A program made the position numbers and the translations under genes. Source: an uncultured Lachnospiraceae bacterium (GTDB taxonomy: Bacteria; Bacillota; Clostridia; Lachnospirales; Lachnospiraceae). From it: a stretch of 64,000 nucleotides of DNA. Location of the stretch: contig CAJURQ010000014.1 of the NCBI GenBank assembly GCA_910588955.1, positions 11,879-75,878 on the forward strand, read 5' to 3'. The notes under the pieces are model-generated. The model saw nothing but the letters and a program-made list of their open reading frames with translations. It ran no database searches and was not told where the DNA came from. Positions within the stretch are counted from its first letter, which is position 1. Each line of letters opens with the position of its first letter. This document shows positions 8,147-16,704 of this stretch, in pieces.

Positions 8147-9517
8147 ATGTCAGAAAAAACGATACCATACAAAATCTATCTGGAAGAGGAGGAGATGCCG
8201 AAACAGTGGTACAATGTCAGGGCGGATATGAAAAATAAGCCCGCTCCGCTGTTAAATCCCGGCACGCTGCAGCCGATTACCTTCGAGGAGCTGAGTCAGG
8301 TGTTTTGCGACGAGCTGGCGAGACAGGAATTGAACGATACGGATGCCTATATCGACATCCCGCAGGAGATTTTGGACTTCTATAAGATGTACCGTCCGTC
8401 GCCGCTTGTGCGTGCTTACTGTCTGGAAAAGAAGCTGGATACGCCGGCTAAGATTTATTATAAGTTTGAGGGAAACAATACGAGCGGCAGCCATAAGCTC
8501 AACTCTGCCATTGCGCAGGCGTATTACGCGAAGCAGCAGGGGCTTAAGGGTGTGACAACCGAGACGGGAGCCGGGCAGTGGGGAACGGCGCTTTCCATGG
8601 CGTGTTCCTATTTTGACCTTGACTGTCATGTCTATATGGTGAAGGTTTCCTATGAACAGAAACCGTTTCGCCGTGAGGTGATGCGCACCTACGGCGCGCA
8701 GGTGACGCCGTCGCCTTCCGACACAACCAATGTGGGGCGGAAAATTCTGGAGGAGTTTCCGGGAACGGGCGGCAGTCTCGGCTGCGCCATCTCCGAAGCG
8801 GTAGAGGCGGCAGGAGAGAGGGAAGGTTACCGCTATGTGCTGGGAAGCGTCCTTTCACAGGTGCTCTTACACCAGTCCATTATCGGTGAGGAGACGAAGG
8901 CGGCGCTCAGGAAATATGATATCAAGCCGGATATGATCATCGGCTGTGCGGGAGGCGGATCCAATCTGGGCGGACTGATTTCTCCGTTCGTTGGCGAGAA
9001 GATCAGAGGAGAGGCGGATTACCGGATCATAGCGGTGGAGCCCGCGTCCTGTCCGAGCCTGACCAGAGGGAAATTTGTCTACGATTTCTGTGATACCGGA
9101 AAGGTATGCCCGCTTGCGAAGATGTACACGCTTGGCAGCGGCTTTATGCCTGCGCCGAACCATGCGGGAGGCTTGCGCTATCACGGCATGAGTTCCGTTG
9201 TGTCTCAGCTTTATGACGACGGGTTGATTGAGGCAATCAGTGTGGAGCAGACGGCAGTCTTTAAGGCGGCGGAGGAGTTCGCGAGAGTGGAAGGCATCCT
9301 GCCTGCGCCGGAGAGCGCCCACGCCATCAAGGCAGCAGTGGACGAGGCGGTGAAGTGCAAGGAGACGGGCGAGGAGAAGACGATTGTCTTTGGATTGACT
9401 GGCACGGGATATTTTGACATGGTGGCTTACGGGAAGTTCCACGACGGGCAGATGAGCGACTACATTCCGACGGACGAAGATCTGGCGAAAGGGTTCGCGG
9501 GTCTGCCGACGGTTTAA
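8147..9517 (+). CDS. trpB: TrpB2-type tryptophan synthase beta-like PLP enzyme
   Basis: A 456-residue protein of the TrpB2 branch, longer than classical TrpB (about 400 aa). It can condense indole and serine to tryptophan without the usual TrpA partner; some members may have other beta-replacement roles. PLP lysine lies in NNTSGSHKLNSA; TTETGAGQWGTALS and IGCAGGGSNLGG bind the cofactor phosphate and substrate; FGLTGTGYFDM is near the C-terminus. The N-terminal extension (IPYKIYLEEEEMPKQWYNV) is characteristic of TrpB2. No trpA or other trp gene is nearby; instead it lies behind a chemoreceptor in the same transcript. A strong terminator follows. Confidence 0.93.
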   Translation: MSEKTIPYKIYLEEEEMPKQWYNVRADMKNKPAPLLNPGTLQPITFEELSQVFCDELARQELNDTDAYIDIPQEILDFYKMYRPSPLVRAYCLEKKLDTPAKIYYKFEGNNTSGSHKLNSAIAQAYYAKQQGLKGVTTETGAGQWGTALSMACSYFDLDCHVYMVKVSYEQKPFRREVMRTYGAQVTPSPSDTTNVGRKILEEFPGTGGSLGCAISEAVEAAGEREGYRYVLGSVLSQVLLHQSIIGEETKAALRKYDIKPDMIIGCAGGGSNLGGLISPFVGEKIRGEADYRIIAVEPASCPSLTRGKFVYDFCDTGKVCPLAKMYTLGSGFMPAPNHAGGLRYHGMSSVVSQLYDDGLIEAISVEQTAVFKAAEEFARVEGILPAPESAHAIKAAVDEAVKCKETGEEKTIVFGLTGTGYFDMVAYGKFHDGQMSDYIPTDEDLAKGFAGLPTV

Positions 9518-9550
9518 AACCGGAAATGCAGATATGGATATACAAAATCT

Positions 9551-9586
9551 AAGAAGGAGAAGATCGCAGGGTCTTCTCCTTCTTTT
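9551..9586 (+). terminator. Rho-independent terminator after trpB2
   Basis: AAGAAGGAGAAGA pairs perfectly with TCTTCTCCTTCTT over an eight-base loop, followed by TTTT. It ends the chemoreceptor-trpB2 transcript. Element B begins at the next base. Confidence 0.88.
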
Positions 9587-9712
9587 GCGCACATAAGCAG
9601 AGCCAGAAGGATTGCAGAATATGCGCTATGCTTGCATGAGGGCATATTCTGGAAGCCTTATGACGAGCAACGCGAACGAAGGATGCGCAGCATCCTGAGT
9701 CTGCTTGTGCGC
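9587..9712 (+). repeat. Palindromic element B, copy 1
   Basis: Outer arms GCGCACATAAGCAGA (9587-9601) and TCTGCTTGTGCGC (9700-9712) pair with a two-base bulge. Inside are GCAGAATATGC/GCATATTCTG and a mini-hairpin at 9680-9696 (AGGATGC, loop GCA, GCATCCT). The segment GACGAGCAACGCGAA before this mini-hairpin is also found at 22501. The next gene is a lipoprotein gene. Confidence 0.78.
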
Positions 9713-9836
9713 ACTTTGACATTGTCATATGAAAATGTGACAGATGTCATAAGAGTTTCATTACAAAGGACAGGTGTCGGCAGGAAAGAAAACACTTATA
9801 ATCTTCTTATCAAATAACTCAAGGGAGGAAATTGAG

Positions 9837-10862
9837 ATGAAGAAAAAACTGGTAAGCGCTGTTTTATGTACCGCAATGTTGACAACGATCCTTGCAGGCT
9901 GCGGCGGTGGCGGCGAGGCAGCTCCTGTGGCGACAGAGCCTGCGGCTGAGGCTCCTACGGCAGAGGAAGCGCCTGCGGCAGAGGAGGAAGCGCCTGCGGC
10001 GTCGGAGGGCGGCAGAATCATCGGTTACACCTGCATGGACGGCACCAATCCTTTCTTCGTGGCATTGGAGGGCGCGATCAGGGAAGTGGTAGAGGCTCAC
10101 GGTGATACATTGGTTTCCATGGATCCTGCTAACGATTCCAACACTCAGATCGATCAGATCGAGGATATGATCTCCAGAGGTGTCGACCTGATGTTTGTCA
10201 ATCCGGTAGACGCGGACGGTATCATCCCTGCGCTCGATATGCTGAAGGATGCGGACATCCCGATGTTCGGTTTCGATACGCAGGTGGGCGACATGAGCTA
10301 TCTGGTTTCTTATGCAGGTTCCGACAACTACAACGCAGGTTATGTGTGTGGTAAGGATTTGGCTGAGAAATGTCCGGAGGGCGGCGATATTCTCGTTCTG
10401 GATTCCCCGACCATGCAGTCCGTAACAGACAGAACAGACGGTTTCTTAAAAGCGATCGAAGAGTCCGGCGTGACCTTCAACGTAGTGGGACAGCAGGATG
10501 CGCAGGGTAATCAGCAGGTGGCTAACGAGAAGGCAACGGATCTGCTGACGGCAAATCCTGATGTAGTAGCGATTTTTGGCGGTAATGATCCCACGGCTCT
10601 CGGTGCATATGCAGCGGCGGATGCGGCGGGTGTAGCGCCCAAGATTTACGGTGTAGACGGTTCTCCGGATATCAAGGCTCTGTTAAAGGATACCATGATT
10701 GAAGGTACTGGCGCGCAGTCCCCTATCACCATTGGCAAGACGATTGCTGAGACGGCTTACAAGTGGTTGGATGGCGAGACTGTAGAAGAGTTTATTCCGA
10801 TCGAGACTTTCCTGATCACAGCAGATAATGTTGACGAGTTCGGAACAGACGCATGGCAGTAA
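9837..10862 (+). CDS. RbsB/MglB-type sugar-binding lipoprotein of an ABC importer
   Basis: Extracellular substrate-binding lipoprotein, 341 residues. The signal peptide ends in a lipobox (TTILAGC), followed by an Ala/Glu/Pro-rich linker. From residue 60 the periplasmic-binding-protein-4 fold starts: YTCMDGTNPFFVALEGAI, then MFVNPVDADGIIPAL, IFGGNDPTALGAYAA and VYGVDGSP-like segments typical of galactose/ribose/xylose binders. The start at 9837 follows AAGGGAGG and gives the complete signal peptide. ATPase and permease genes follow on the same strand. The exact sugar cannot be read from sequence. Close similarity to the lipoprotein at 13637 (shared NPFF, GGNDPSALGA, DGSPD motifs) indicates duplication. 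Confidence 0.93.
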   Translation: MKKKLVSAVLCTAMLTTILAGCGGGGEAAPVATEPAAEAPTAEEAPAAEEEAPAASEGGRIIGYTCMDGTNPFFVALEGAIREVVEAHGDTLVSMDPANDSNTQIDQIEDMISRGVDLMFVNPVDADGIIPALDMLKDADIPMFGFDTQVGDMSYLVSYAGSDNYNAGYVCGKDLAEKCPEGGDILVLDSPTMQSVTDRTDGFLKAIEESGVTFNVVGQQDAQGNQQVANEKATDLLTANPDVVAIFGGNDPTALGAYAAADAAGVAPKIYGVDGSPDIKALLKDTMIEGTGAQSPITIGKTIAETAYKWLDGETVEEFIPIETFLITADNVDEFGTDAWQ

Positions 10863-10894
10863 GCAGGTCATTTTTGCGAATTGGCAGGGAACTG

Positions 10895-10990
10895 AAAGAG
10901 TGTCAGTCAGCATTGGCGGGCACTCTTTATCACTCTATACGAAATTGCGACAGTGTTAAACCAAATCGTCGCTGCCTGGCGGCGATTTTT
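10895..10990 (+). terminator. Two hairpins between binding protein and ATPase genes
   Basis: AAAGAGTG (10895) pairs with CACTCTTT (10921), and AAATCGTCGC (10963) pairs with GCGGCGATTT (10979) followed by a T-run. The second resembles a partial terminator. Such structures between binding-protein and ATPase genes normally favour high expression of the binding protein; that role here is inferred. Confidence 0.65.
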
Positions 10991-11011
10991 CATACGAGGA
11001 GGTGATAGAAG

Positions 11012-12496
11012 TTGGGTGAGCAATATTTACTTGAAATGAAAGGAATCAGCAAATCTTTTCCGGGCGTAAAGGCGTTAAGTAATGTAAATCTGCAGCTTCG
11101 GGCAGGAGAGGTACACGCCCTTCTGGGGGAGAATGGCGCCGGTAAGTCTACCCTGATTAAAGTTCTCGGCGGTATCTATCACGCTGAGGAAGGGGAAATA
11201 TGGATAGAAGGACAGCAGGTGAATATTGACGGCGTGGTGTCATCCAGAAACGCCGGGGTATCCATTGTGCATCAGGAGCTGGTGCTTGTTCCCTATATGA
11301 CGGTGGCCGAGAATATTTTTCTCGGGAGAGAGGCAGGCGGTAAGTTCAATATCAAGCGCAGACAGATGACGGAGGAAGCACAGAAGCTTCTGGACACTTA
11401 CGAGATGCACATTGATGCGGACACATTGGTGGAGAAGCTTACCATTGCTCAGCAGCAGATGGTGGAGATTGTGAAAGCAATTTCCTTTAATTCGAAGATA
11501 CTGGTTATGGATGAGCCTACTTCTTCAATTTCGGATAAAGAGGTCGGATTTTTGTTTGATACCATGCGCACACTGACGAAGAAGGGTGTGGGAATCATCT
11601 ATATTTCTCATAAAATGAGCGAGCTGGAGGAGATCTGCGATCGTGTCACGGTTATGCGTGACGGGCAGAGCGTCGGTACGAGAGTCGTGAAGGAGACGAA
11701 CAAGGATGATCTGATTGCTCTGATGGTAGGGCGTGAGCTGACCAACTATTATACGAGAGATTTCCAGAAACCCGGCGAGGTCATACTGAAAGGGGAACAT
11801 ATCGCGGACGGAAAGATGGTGAAGGACGCCAGCTTCGAGCTGCATAAGGGCGAGATCGTCGGATTTGCGGGTCTGGTGGGAGCCGGGCGGAGCGAGACTA
11901 TGAAGGCTGTATTTGGCTTGACGCCTGATATGAAGGGTGAGGTCTATGTGGAGGGGCAGCAGGTACATATCAAGTCCCCGATAGAGGCTTTGAAGTATGG
12001 CATTGCGCTGGTTCCGGAGAGCCGGAAGGAGGAAGGACTCTATCTCGTGCAGGATGTGCAGTTTAATTCCACGATAGAGGTGCTGGGACAGTTTATTAAA
12101 AACTTCCGCGTGAATTATAAAAAGGAAGAGGAAATTACCCAGAAATATATTGATATGATGAATACGAAGACGCCGAGTCAGCAGCAGGTTATCGGCAATC
12201 TGTCCGGCGGAAACCAGCAGAAGGTAATGATCGGGCGGTGGTTGGCAACAGACCCGAAGATCCTGATTCTGGATGAGCCGACAAGAGGCGTGGATGTGGG
12301 CGCAAAGGCAGAGATCTACGCGATCATGAACGAGCTGGTGAAGAAGGGGATGTCCATTATCATGATATCCTCGGAAATGCCTGAGATTATCAATATGAGT
12401 GACCGCGTATATGTGATGAATGACGGTCGTGTGACAGGATGCCTCGACCATGAGGACGTAACACAGGAAAAAATCATGCAGTTAGCGGCAAAATAA
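11012..12496 (+). CDS. Sugar ABC importer ATPase with two ABC domains (MglA/RbsA type)
   Basis: A 494-residue ATPase that powers monosaccharide import. The first ABC domain has Walker A GENGAGKST and Walker B ILVMDEPTSS, with a degenerate signature LTIAQQQMVEI. The second has the degenerate P-loop GLVGAGRSE, the signature LSGGNQQKV and Walker B ILILDEPTRGVDVGAK. This pattern, one canonical and one degenerate nucleotide site, is standard in MglA/RbsA/XylG. TTG at 11012 is the start, with AGGAGGTGATAG before it. The permease follows 19 bases later, and the binding lipoprotein precedes it. Confidence 0.95.
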   Translation: MGEQYLLEMKGISKSFPGVKALSNVNLQLRAGEVHALLGENGAGKSTLIKVLGGIYHAEEGEIWIEGQQVNIDGVVSSRNAGVSIVHQELVLVPYMTVAENIFLGREAGGKFNIKRRQMTEEAQKLLDTYEMHIDADTLVEKLTIAQQQMVEIVKAISFNSKILVMDEPTSSISDKEVGFLFDTMRTLTKKGVGIIYISHKMSELEEICDRVTVMRDGQSVGTRVVKETNKDDLIALMVGRELTNYYTRDFQKPGEVILKGEHIADGKMVKDASFELHKGEIVGFAGLVGAGRSETMKAVFGLTPDMKGEVYVEGQQVHIKSPIEALKYGIALVPESRKEEGLYLVQDVQFNSTIEVLGQFIKNFRVNYKKEEEITQKYIDMMNTKTPSQQQVIGNLSGGNQQKVMIGRWLATDPKILILDEPTRGVDVGAKAEIYAIMNELVKKGMSIIMISSEMPEIINMSDRVYVMNDGRVTGCLDHEDVTQEKIMQLAAK

Positions 12497-12515
12497 GTGA
12501 GGAGGAGGTATCAAC

Positions 12516-13484
12516 ATGGCTAGATTTAAAAACGGAGTTGTCAAATACTTTAAGGACAATATCGGTATTATCATTGCACTGTTGGCAATGTGTGTGTTTC
12601 TGATTATTTTTCCGACTACGAGGTCTACCTTCCTGACCCAGAAGAATATTTTCAATATTCTGCGGCAGAACGCGTCCAACCTGTTTCTTGCAACAGGCAT
12701 GACGATGGTCATTATTCTGGGCGGCATCGATCTTTCGGTCGGTTCAGTTATCGCCTTGTCAGGATGTGTGGCGGCAGGGTGCGTGGTGCATCTGGGTATG
12801 CCTGAGGCGGCTGCTTTTCTCATAGCGATCGGTATCGGCGCACTGGTTGGCATGGCGAACGGTCTTGTCATCTGCAAGACAAATATTCCGCCTTTTATTG
12901 TAACGCTGGCGTCTATGAATATCGTTAAGGGTATTGCGCTTGTCTACACACAGGGCGCACCAATCCGCTGTATGACGGATGCGTTTAAGTTCCCGGGTGC
13001 GGGTTATGTGGGTCCGGTTCCTACGCCGGTCATCTTGATGCTGCTCATCTTTGTGATAGCAATCTTTCTCGTTAACCGTACCCACTTCGGGCGCCATATT
13101 TACGCGGTGGGCGGTAACGCGCAGGCGGCAAGGTTTTCCGGTATCAATGTGAGTAAAGTGAAATTCTGGGTACATACTTTTATCGGGATCATGGCAGGCA
13201 TTGCAGGCGTGGTAGTGGCATCCCGTCTGTATTCCGGTCAGCCTACGGCGGGTGACGGCGCGGAGATGGATGCCATCGCGGCGGTAGTTGTGGGCGGCAC
13301 TTCCATGAGCGGCGGTTCCGGACGGCTTGGCGGCACGCTGATCGGTGTACTGATCATCGGTGTCCTGAACAACGGACTGAACTTGATGGGCGTGGATTCC
13401 AACTGGCAGTATATTGTGAAGGGATTCGTTATTCTGCTTGCGGTTTATGTAGACTTTATCCGCAATAGAAAGGCGGGCAGATAA
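12516..13484 (+). CDS. Sugar ABC importer permease (MglC/RbsC type)
   Basis: A 322-residue integral membrane protein with eight to ten hydrophobic segments. The MglC/RbsC family motifs are present: GMTMVIILGGIDLSVGSVIAL near residue 65, FIVTLASMNIVKGIAL and NGLNLMGVDSNWQYIVKG at the end. ATG at 12516 follows GAGGAGGTATCAAC. It forms the transport channel for the ATPase just upstream and the lipoprotein at 9837. A terminator follows. Confidence 0.95.
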   Translation: MARFKNGVVKYFKDNIGIIIALLAMCVFLIIFPTTRSTFLTQKNIFNILRQNASNLFLATGMTMVIILGGIDLSVGSVIALSGCVAAGCVVHLGMPEAAAFLIAIGIGALVGMANGLVICKTNIPPFIVTLASMNIVKGIALVYTQGAPIRCMTDAFKFPGAGYVGPVPTPVILMLLIFVIAIFLVNRTHFGRHIYAVGGNAQAARFSGINVSKVKFWVHTFIGIMAGIAGVVVASRLYSGQPTAGDGAEMDAIAAVVVGGTSMSGGSGRLGGTLIGVLIIGVLNNGLNLMGVDSNWQYIVKGFVILLAVYVDFIRNRKAGR

Positions 13485-13557
13485 ACGCGGGCACAGAAGC
13501 AGAACCGGGAGGCGTCATGGACAGGATGTGACGGCTTTTGAAAAAATAAGAACGGAA

Positions 13558-13595
13558 ACTCGGGATATGGTATACGGTATCCCGAGTCTCCTTTA
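13558..13595 (+). terminator. Terminator after the sugar permease
   Basis: ACTCGGGATA pairs perfectly with TATCCCGAGT over a ten-base loop, followed by CTCCTTTATA. The sequence just after it (TATGCACGCGCCC) also recurs after the terminator at 21537. Confidence 0.78.
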
Positions 13596-13636
13596 TATGC
13601 ACGCGCCCTCATAAGGAATATGAGAAAGGAAAGAAA

Positions 13637-14581
13637 ATGAAGCGGTGGGTATTGGCAGCGGGGCTTGCTTTTTTTATAATAGCAGTGATAGGATGTTCCT
13701 TCGCGGACACGGCGGAGACGGTTGATAAGCCACGGCTTTTCGGCGCCACCTATATGACAAGAAACAATCCTTTCTTTGATGTACTTCATGACGCATTGAC
13801 GCAGGTCGTAGAGGGAAACGGGGATATTCTGATTTCCAGAGATCCCTGTCAGGATCAGGAGAAGCAGAACGATCAGATTCTGGAGATGATCGACGAGGGC
13901 ATTGAGGTGCTTTTCTTAAATCCGGTGGATTGGGAGACGGTTCGTCCGGCGTTAGTCGCCTGTCAGGAAGCGGGTGTGGTGGTCATCAACATCGACACGG
14001 TAGTCAAGGATAGGGAGTATGTGACTTCCATTATTGAGACGGATAATTATCAGGCGGGTGTATTGTGTGCGCAGGATATGATGAAACGGGTGGACGAGGC
14101 AGAGATTGTTTTGATTGACAGCCCCGGACAGGCGTCCATCAACAATAGGCTGCAGGGTTTTTTGGATACCATTGAAAGCAATGAAAACTACCGGATTGTC
14201 TATACGGGGACGAGCCGGGGTGAGTTCGAGATTTCTGCCAAGGTGATGCAGGAAGTGCTGGCGGAAGGCGTTTCCTTTAATGTGGTGCTGGGCGGCAATG
14301 ATCCGTCGGCGCTGGGCGCCCTAGCCACGCTGCAGCAGCGCCACAGGGAGGATGGGGTACTGATTTATGGCATTGACGGTTCTCCCGACTTTAAGGCGAT
14401 GTTAAAGCTGGGTTATGTGACGGGAACAAGCGCACAGAGCCCGGAAACCATCGGCAGGGTGGCAGCGGAGATTGCCTACAAGTATTTAAGCGGGGAGGAA
14501 GTGCCGGATTATCTTGGCATTGAGCCATATATGATTACCGGGGAGAATCTGGATCAGTATGAGGTGAACGGCTGGCAGTAG
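13637..14581 (+). CDS. Second RbsB/MglB-like lipoprotein, probable sensory binding protein
   Basis: A 314-residue lipoprotein with signal peptide and lipobox (IIAVIGC). From residue 32 it runs parallel to the binding protein at 9837: ATYMTRNNPFFDVLHDAL, EVLFLNPVDWETVRPAL, VVLGGNDPSALGALATL and YGIDGSPDFKAML match its counterpart block for block. No second ATPase or permease follows; instead a histidine kinase begins ten bases downstream. The arrangement suggests that it binds the same or a related sugar and presents it to the kinase (inference). ATG at 13637 follows GAAAGGAAAGAAA. Alternative: a second receptor for the upstream importer. Confidence 0.88.
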   Translation: MKRWVLAAGLAFFIIAVIGCSFADTAETVDKPRLFGATYMTRNNPFFDVLHDALTQVVEGNGDILISRDPCQDQEKQNDQILEMIDEGIEVLFLNPVDWETVRPALVACQEAGVVVINIDTVVKDREYVTSIIETDNYQAGVLCAQDMMKRVDEAEIVLIDSPGQASINNRLQGFLDTIESNENYRIVYTGTSRGEFEISAKVMQEVLAEGVSFNVVLGGNDPSALGALATLQQRHREDGVLIYGIDGSPDFKAMLKLGYVTGTSAQSPETIGRVAAEIAYKYLSGEEVPDYLGIEPYMITGENLDQYEVNGWQ

Positions 14582-14590
14582 AGGAAAGCT

Positions 14591-15901
14591 ATGAACATAA
14601 AGAAGGAATATTACACGGATATGTTTCAATGGGCAATGCTTGTATTAAACGGCATTGCGGTAGCATTTTTATGCACATTCATCTATGTGACGACGAACCG
14701 TATCAGGGCGAATTATGATGCAAGAGATTTTCTGGGCGGTGTGATGACGATACCGGACAATCCAAGAACCAATCTTTGGCTCTGTCTGGCTTTATTCGGA
14801 CTGCTTATCGTCAATTTTGTATTCCGGCATTTCCTGCAGATGCGAAACGGCAAGGGGAGCGCAATTTCTCTCGTGGCGGAGCTTTTGATCTGTGTGGTGA
14901 TCATCTATCGGCTGGATTTTAATTACAACGGGCTTCTGCTCCTTGTGTTCGCCAATGTGATCGCCTATGTCAAGGACAGTAAGGCGAAGATGGCGTTTCT
15001 GCTTCTCGCCATTGTCGGTTATCTGCTGGCGGATTATGAGCTTTTGTCTATTTACATGCCGCTCTATAATATGTCGGACTATGTGGGTTACTACACGTTT
15101 ACGAGCCAGCAGTGGCTGTTTTGTATCTGGAACACGATGATTTCCCTGAATATTATTTTGTTTGTGGGCTACTGTTTTTCGGTAATCAACCTGCAGAGAG
15201 GTACGATTGAGGAGGTAAACGTGCTCTACCACGAGCTGCAGAATGCCAACGAGCAGCTTTCGGAATACGCTGATATGGCGGAAAAGATGGCGCAGACCAA
15301 TGAGAGAAACCGCCTTGCAAGGGAAATCCACGATACGCTCGGGCACAGCCTGACGGGGATTATCGCCGGGCTGGACGCCTGTCTTGCGCTTGTGGACGTG
15401 GCGCCGCAGGAGGTGAAGAAGCAGCTTAAACTGTTGGCGGATGTGAGCAGGGACGGCATGAAGGATGTGCGCCGGTCCGTCAGCGAACTCAGACCTGATG
15501 AGATGGAACGGCTCTCCCTGAACGCTTCCATCCGTAAGATGGTGACGGACATGGGAAGGGTGTCCGATACCCAAATCTACTTTGACGGGAGTGGGGAGAA
15601 GCTGGAGTTCGGCGAGGATGAGGAGAACATCATCTACCGTGTCGTTCAGGAGAGTATCACCAACGCGGTCCGCCACGGACATGCGGGGCAGATCTGGGTT
15701 ACGATGAAACGGATAGACGGGGAGGTGCTGCTTGAGGTGAAGGACGACGGCATCGGCTGTAAGGAATTGAAGAGTGGATTCGGAACGAGACATATGAAGG
15801 AGAGAATAGAAATGCTGGGCGGAACGATTACCTTTGACGGGCAGAAGGGTTTTAAGGTGACCGCGCATATACCGATTCGCTGGGGGGAGAGCTATGATTA
15901 A
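14591..15901 (+). CDS. Sensor histidine kinase, NarL/DegS (HisKA_3) type
   Basis: A 436-residue membrane kinase. About six hydrophobic segments lie in the first 205 residues with short outward loops, then a helical linker (residues 208-240). The phospho-acceptor is His247 in AREIHDTLGHSLTG, the typical HisKA_3 site. The ATPase part has ITNAVRHGHA (N-box) and VKDDGIGCKELKSGFGTRHM (G-boxes). It overlaps the response regulator gene by eight bases, so the two are translationally coupled. The large membrane part lacks an obvious ligand domain, fitting a partner such as the preceding lipoprotein. Confidence 0.94.
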   Translation: MNIKKEYYTDMFQWAMLVLNGIAVAFLCTFIYVTTNRIRANYDARDFLGGVMTIPDNPRTNLWLCLALFGLLIVNFVFRHFLQMRNGKGSAISLVAELLICVVIIYRLDFNYNGLLLLVFANVIAYVKDSKAKMAFLLLAIVGYLLADYELLSIYMPLYNMSDYVGYYTFTSQQWLFCIWNTMISLNIILFVGYCFSVINLQRGTIEEVNVLYHELQNANEQLSEYADMAEKMAQTNERNRLAREIHDTLGHSLTGIIAGLDACLALVDVAPQEVKKQLKLLADVSRDGMKDVRRSVSELRPDEMERLSLNASIRKMVTDMGRVSDTQIYFDGSGEKLEFGEDEENIIYRVVQESITNAVRHGHAGQIWVTMKRIDGEVLLEVKDDGIGCKELKSGFGTRHMKERIEMLGGTITFDGQKGFKVTAHIPIRWGESYD

Positions 15902-16571
15902 AGTGTTGGTGGCGGACGATCAGGAATTGATCCGTCAGAGTCTGCAGATTGTATTGAACAGCAAGGAAGGCATAGAGGTCTGCGACGTGGCGACGGATGG
16001 CAGGGAAGTCATTCAGTGCGTACGCCGGCAAAAGCCCGACGTGATACTGATGGATATCCGTATGCCCAAGATGGACGGCGTGCAGTGCACGAAGATCATC
16101 AAAGAGAATTATCCGCAGATTAAAATTATTATATTGACGACCTTTGACGACGATGAGTACGTCTACAACGCATTGAAGTACGGCGCCAGTGGATATCTCT
16201 TAAAGGGCGTTTCCATGGACGAGCTGGAGAGCGCCGTGAGGACCGTGTACAGCGGGCGTGCCATGATCAATCCCGATATCGCGGCGAAGGTACTGACCCT
16301 GTTTTCCAAAATGGCGCGTGCCGATTACACGATTCAGGTGGGGAAAAAGGGCATGGAAGAGCTGACAAAGACCGAGTGGAAGATCATCGAGCAGGTGGGA
16401 ACGGGCGCGGCAAACAAGGAGATCGCGGAAGCCCTGAAGCTGTCGGACGGCACTGTGCGCAACTACCTGAGTACGATCTTAAATAAGCTGGAGCTGCGCG
16501 ACCGCACCCAGCTTGCGATCTGGGCGGTACAGACCAATATTGCCCCCTATGTGAAGGATGAAGAAGATTGA
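15894..16571 (+). CDS. LuxR/NarL-family response regulator
   Basis: A 225-residue cytosolic transcription regulator. The receiver domain has the acidic pair ADDQ at 7-10, the phosphorylation site Asp54 in VILMDIRMPKMDG, and Lys in YLLKGVSMDEL. The C-terminal helix-turn-helix (ELTKTEWKIIEQVGTGAAN to NYLSTILNKLELRDR) is of the LuxR type. It overlaps the kinase gene. Likely targets are the neighbouring transporter and solute-binding genes (inference). Its last codons lie in the left arm of a long hairpin. Confidence 0.95.
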   Translation: MIKVLVADDQELIRQSLQIVLNSKEGIEVCDVATDGREVIQCVRRQKPDVILMDIRMPKMDGVQCTKIIKENYPQIKIIILTTFDDDEYVYNALKYGASGYLLKGVSMDELESAVRTVYSGRAMINPDIAAKVLTLFSKMARADYTIQVGKKGMEELTKTEWKIIEQVGTGAANKEIAEALKLSDGTVRNYLSTILNKLELRDRTQLAIWAVQTNIAPYVKDEED

Positions 16572-16692
16572 AAAATAAGTCTGATGACCTTATTTTTCAA
16601 TCAGCAATTTGAGCCATAACCTCAAATATGCCTTGAGCGCAGTCGAGAATTTGAAATTCTCGACGCGTGTCATCGCAGTAAACTGCTCTGAC
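16566..16692 (+). repeat. Array of four successive hairpins between regulator and binding-protein genes
   Basis: Hairpin 1, 16566-16602: GATTGAAAAATAAG/CTTATTTTTCAATC, 14 perfect pairs including the regulator's stop codon. Hairpin 2, 16607-16627: ATTTGAG/CTCAAAT. Hairpin 3, 16642-16664: GTCGAGAATTT/AAATTCTCGAC. Hairpin 4, 16669-16692: GTCA-TC-GCAG/CTGC-TC-TGAC. The next ribosome binding site follows directly. No terminator T-run follows the last hairpin. Confidence 0.8.
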
Positions 16693-16704
16693 ATGGAGGA
16701 AGTC

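Noticed and set aside
9716..9753. Sigma-A promoter directly before the sugar-binding lipoprotein
   Set aside because: TTGACA at 9716 is good, but no acceptable -10 lies 16-18 bases downstream; only TGACAT/ATGTCA inverted halves are seen.
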